A DNA stretch of 6,024 nucleotides, taken from Clostridia bacterium. GTDB lineage: Bacteria; Bacillota; Clostridia; Oscillospirales; SIG627. A model generated the notes under the pieces. That model did not search any database. It had not been told where the DNA came from and saw only the letters and a program-made list of their open reading frames with translations. The stretch spans positions 1-6,024 of the forward strand of contig JAFTEP010000042.1 of assembly GCA_017453605.1 (NCBI GenBank). The letters are read 5' to 3'. Positions 5,425 to 6,024 of the stretch are shown in pieces. Position numbers and translations under genes: made by a program. Within the stretch, counting starts at the first letter, position 1. Each line of letters opens with the position of its first letter.

Positions 5425-6024
5425 CAAGAGAACTTTTCAACAACGAAGATCTTATTTCTTCGCTAAAGAATTCCGGCGATAAGATCGCCATCTACGGAAT
5501 GGGAAACGGCGCCGCGAAGCTTATGGACGTTCTGAAACAAAACGGCCTCGGCTGCAGCGCCGTCTTCGCGTCCGTCGATTTTGTCAGGGGTCAGGAATTT
5601 CTCGGTCATAAGGTCCTGACGCTGAGTCAAACAGAAGAATTGCTCGGCGATTTCACGGTCCTTGTCGGGTTCGCCTCCGATCAGACGGAAGTGATATCGC
5701 GGATCAAAAAGATCCAGAAAAAGCACAGGACGCTGATCCCGGAAATAAACGTCTACGGCGTCCACACCGAGCTCTTCGACCTGAGTTATCTTGACGGACA
5801 CTTTTCCGAATTTAAAGAGATATACGACGCTCTTTCGGACGATATTTCGCGCCGTTTTTTTATTTCTCTCATAAATTTCAAACTCACCGGAGACCCGGAT
5901 TATCTTTGGGAACTCGACTCTCTCAGCGCGGAGAGGACCGACGAATTGAACGTCCGCACTTACGCAGATCTCGGCGCATACGACGGTGATACGCTTACAG
6001 AAACCCTCTCAAAGCACCCGGAGC
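5421..6024 (+). CDS. FkbM-type methyltransferase with N-terminal Rossmann-like domain, 3' end cut by window
   Basis: The frame stays open to the window end, giving 201 residues. The first part (about 20-125) contains KIAIYGMGNGAAKLMDVL (21-38), a glycine-rich Rossmann-like segment, then VFASVDFVRGQEFLGHKVLTL (48-68, quoted across two strands) and FTVLVGFAS (78-86), as seen in a nucleotide-binding-like domain found before FkbM methyltransferases in Clostridia. After a helical linker (about 128-180), RTYADLGAYDGDTLTETL (179-196) is motif I of the SAM-binding FkbM domain, whose remainder lies outside the window. FkbM-type enzymes often O-methylate sugars or other hydroxyls, and with galE upstream a surface-glycan role is plausible but unproven. 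The assignment is by motif pattern. Confidence 0.8.
   Translation, partial: MTRELFNNEDLISSLKNSGDKIAIYGMGNGAAKLMDVLKQNGLGCSAVFASVDFVRGQEFLGHKVLTLSQTEELLGDFTVLVGFASDQTEVISRIKKIQKKHRTLIPEINVYGVHTELFDLSYLDGHFSEFKEIYDALSDDISRRFFISLINFKLTGDPDYLWELDSLSAERTDELNVRTYADLGAYDGDTLTETLSKHPE

Noticed and set aside
1..6024. CRISPR array, insertion sequence, tRNA, rRNA or riboswitch
   Set aside because: No spaced direct repeats, transposase motifs, terminal inverted repeats or structured RNA-like stretches were seen, and almost all of the window is coding.

Overview
The window carries seven genes on the + strand, packed tightly: two are cut by the window edges and five are complete. The largest gap between genes is 50 bases. 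The base composition is roughly balanced. The gene types (a COG0523 GTPase pair with a DUF1980/TIGR03943-type domain, a YqeM-like methyltransferase, a two-domain FkbM-type protein) and the clear Shine-Dalgarno sites suggest a Clostridia-type member of the Bacillota, perhaps a gut or animal-associated lineage. I cannot name a genus.

Region by region. Positions 1-957 hold the 3' part of an atypical NodB-like polysaccharide deacetylase-related protein. Its last codons overlap a good predicted sigma-A promoter (TTGACA, 18 bp, TATAAA) that drives the next gene. An AT-only dyad lies over its spacer and -10, and a GC-rich dyad lies over the expected transcription start. Positions 1008-3047 hold two consecutive COG0523 (CobW/UreG-like) GTPase proteins. 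The first has the metal-binding CxCC motif and a very His/Asp-rich insert, but the invariant P-loop lysine is replaced by methionine. The second has an intact P-loop lysine but no CxCC, and it ends in a domain resembling the C-terminal part of DUF1980/TIGR03943 (YcgQ) proteins. Positions 3055-3810 encode a small class I SAM-dependent methyltransferase whose ribosome binding site overlaps the stop of the gene before it. Positions 3842-4831 encode UDP-glucose 4-epimerase (GalE). Positions 4828-5424 encode a Maf-type nucleotide pyrophosphatase. From 5421 to the window end there is the start of a two-domain FkbM-type methyltransferase. The galE/maf and maf/fkbM-type junctions are both 4-base ATGA overlaps.

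How they may work together. The two GTPase genes look like a metal-handling (probably zinc, nickel or cobalt) metallochaperone pair. Their active-site features are complementary, which suggests that the two products work as one unit. GalE, the FkbM-type protein and perhaps the deacetylase-like protein fit with cell-surface glycan metabolism. I see no terminator inside the window, so genes 2 to 7 could share a transcript. The main points of interest are the complementary GTPase pair with a degenerate P-loop, the GTPase-DUF1980 fusion, the promoter with two overlapping dyads, and a GalE specificity residue that predicts activity on N-acetylated sugars.
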